A program made the translations under genes and the position numbers. Positions 6,057 to 6,583 of a stretch of DNA of 6,583 nt are shown in pieces. The notes under the pieces are model-generated. The model was not told the DNA's origin. It did not search any database and worked only from the letters and a program-made list of their open reading frames with translations. Positions within the stretch are counted from its first letter, which is position 1, and each line of letters opens with the position of its first letter. The DNA is from Chloroflexota bacterium. Lineage in GTDB: Bacteria; Chloroflexota; Dormibacteria; Aeolococcales; Aeolococcaceae. The DNA is taken from the NCBI GenBank assembly GCA_005889515.1, contig VBHE01000152.1:1-6583 (forward strand). Direction: 5' to 3'.

Positions 6057-6096
6057 TATGATATCACATTTTATGATATCGATGATGACCAGTCGG
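6057..6096 (-). promoter_or_regulatory. A/T-rich island: probable transpeptidase promoter with duplicated TGATATC sites
   Basis: In very GC-rich surroundings, 6057-6080 is mostly A and T. TATGATATC occurs twice (6057-6065 and 6072-6080), 15 bp apart; the first forms the palindrome TGATATCA (6059-6066). Between them, on the minus strand, lies TAAAAT (6068-6073), a good -10 box, with a weak -35 CCGACT (6091-6096) at 17 bp. The resulting leader of about 90 bases would contain the ribosome-site hairpin. The two TGATATC sites flanking the -10 box could bind a regulator. Confidence 0.4.
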
Positions 6097-6120
6097 GCCC
6101 ACAGCGACGGAAGAACTCGG

Positions 6121-6583
6121 TCAGGTGGCGACGCCGGCCGCCTCGTTTGCAGCCTCGGCCGCGGCGGCCGCCTCCAAGGCTGAGGCGTCGGCCACGTTCG
6201 CTGCTGCGGTCGCCCTGGCTGCGGCAGGGGCCGCTGCCTCGCGGCTGTCCGCCGCCACCGCGTCCGCGGCCGCCGATGCGGCGCTGTCCGCCGCCGCGTC
6301 CGCCGCTGCCGCCGCGACCGCGGCCTGAGCCGCAGCCATCTCAGCGAGAGTCCCGTCGGCTGATGCGACCGCCTCACCCGCCGCCGCTGCGGTTCGGCGG
6401 ATGAGGCGCATCACGCTACCCGCCATCTCGGAGGCGGCGCTTGCGATGTCGTGGGTCCGCATGTCTCCTTCCGGCGCCGTCGGCGTTACTGCCTCCTGGG
6501 CCACCAGTGCGGCGGTCGCTGCCTCCTCCGCCGCGACCGCGGCCGTGCTCGCCGCCGACGCGGACGCCATCGCTGCCGCATTC
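6121..6583 (-). CDS. Alanine-rich helical protein of unknown function (5' end outside window)
   Basis: The minus-strand frame is open from the right edge to TGA at 6121-6123, 153 residues. Counting from Met at 6462, 56 of 113 residues are Ala; the rest are mainly Asp, Glu, Ser, Thr and Val, with no Cys, Trp, Tyr or Phe and one Pro in that part. This composition predicts long continuous helices, a coiled coil or LEA/phasin-like chain. One segment (MRTHDIASAASEMAGSVMRLIRRT) is less repetitive and looks like an ordinary amphipathic helix. Alternative starts are ATG 6570 and ATG 6462; the latter has GGAAGGAG close in front of it, with spacing shorter than usual. I treat the frame as continuing to the edge because the composition is the same on both sides of those Mets. 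GCN-rich DNA can keep such frames open by chance, so the call is moderate. No signal peptide is visible. Confidence 0.5.
   Translation of the reverse strand, partial: NAAAMASASAASTAAVAAEEAATAALVAQEAVTPTAPEGDMRTHDIASAASEMAGSVMRLIRRTAAAAGEAVASADGTLAEMAAAQAAVAAAAADAAADSAASAAADAVAADSREAAAPAAARATAAANVADASALEAAAAAEAANEAAGVAT

Noticed and set aside
6125..6328. Ala-rich + strand frame of 67 residues
   Set aside because: GCN-rich DNA gives Ala-rich readings on both strands. The minus frame is longer, has acidic residues and a less repetitive helix, and reaches the window edge, so it is preferred.
4647..6404. 585-residue open frame on the + strand
   Set aside because: It is the mirror of the L,D-transpeptidase gene, with Arg/Gly/Pro-rich low-complexity translation and no domain motif.
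6121..6583. Type I antifreeze-like or histone H1-like protein
   Set aside because: High Ala content alone suggests it, but there is no regular 11-residue Thr spacing and no Lys/Pro-rich basic tail.
1..6583. CRISPR array, tRNA, rRNA or known riboswitch
   Set aside because: No regularly spaced direct repeats, no cloverleaf with a conserved T-loop, and no recognisable riboswitch core were seen on either strand.

Overview
This is GC-rich bacterial DNA with dense, third-position-GC coding. The one promoter that can be read well is a TTGACG / 17 bp / TAAGGT element feeding a leaderless start. Together with a MarR-acetyltransferase fusion protein and an L,D-transpeptidase, this suggests an actinomycete-like lineage or another high-GC terrestrial phylum such as Dormibacterota or Chloroflexota. 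The sequence alone cannot decide between them, and nothing marks the window as phage or plasmid.

Layout: on the + strand the window opens inside the 3' end of a serine hydrolase of the class C beta-lactamase/esterase type (1-303). It is coupled through a GTGA overlap to a class I SAM-dependent methyltransferase (300-1079). The methyltransferase converges on, and overlaps by 38 bp, a minus-strand MarR/GNAT fusion gene (1042-1914). That gene has a perfect palindromic operator over its -10 box and start codon. Upstream of it, and separated by a strong hairpin, lies a minus-strand gene for a large secreted surface protein (2009-3800). This gene is broken in the middle: a 100-bp segment at 2950-3049 is an exact inverted copy of the gene's own sequence at 2611-2710, giving a stop and a frame change. 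The 3801-4170 stretch holds a decayed Nudix hydrolase remnant on the + strand. A 58-residue two-helix membrane protein follows (4171-4347, minus), then a 466-residue membrane-anchored L,D-transpeptidase (4575-5975, minus). The last feature is an alanine-rich helical ORF (6121 to the right edge, minus), cut by the window end.

No single pathway joins these genes. The shared theme on the minus strand is the cell envelope: secreted adhesin-like protein, small membrane protein and L,D-transpeptidase. The left end is a small-molecule module of hydrolase, methyltransferase and autoregulated MarR/GNAT. Three loci show rearrangement or decay: the inverted duplication in the surface protein, an apparent in-frame loss inside the GNAT domain, and the Nudix relic. 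The most notable signals are the 100-bp perfect inverted repeat, the operator/leaderless promoter of the MarR gene, and a 10-bp perfect hairpin that buries the ribosome binding site of the transpeptidase.
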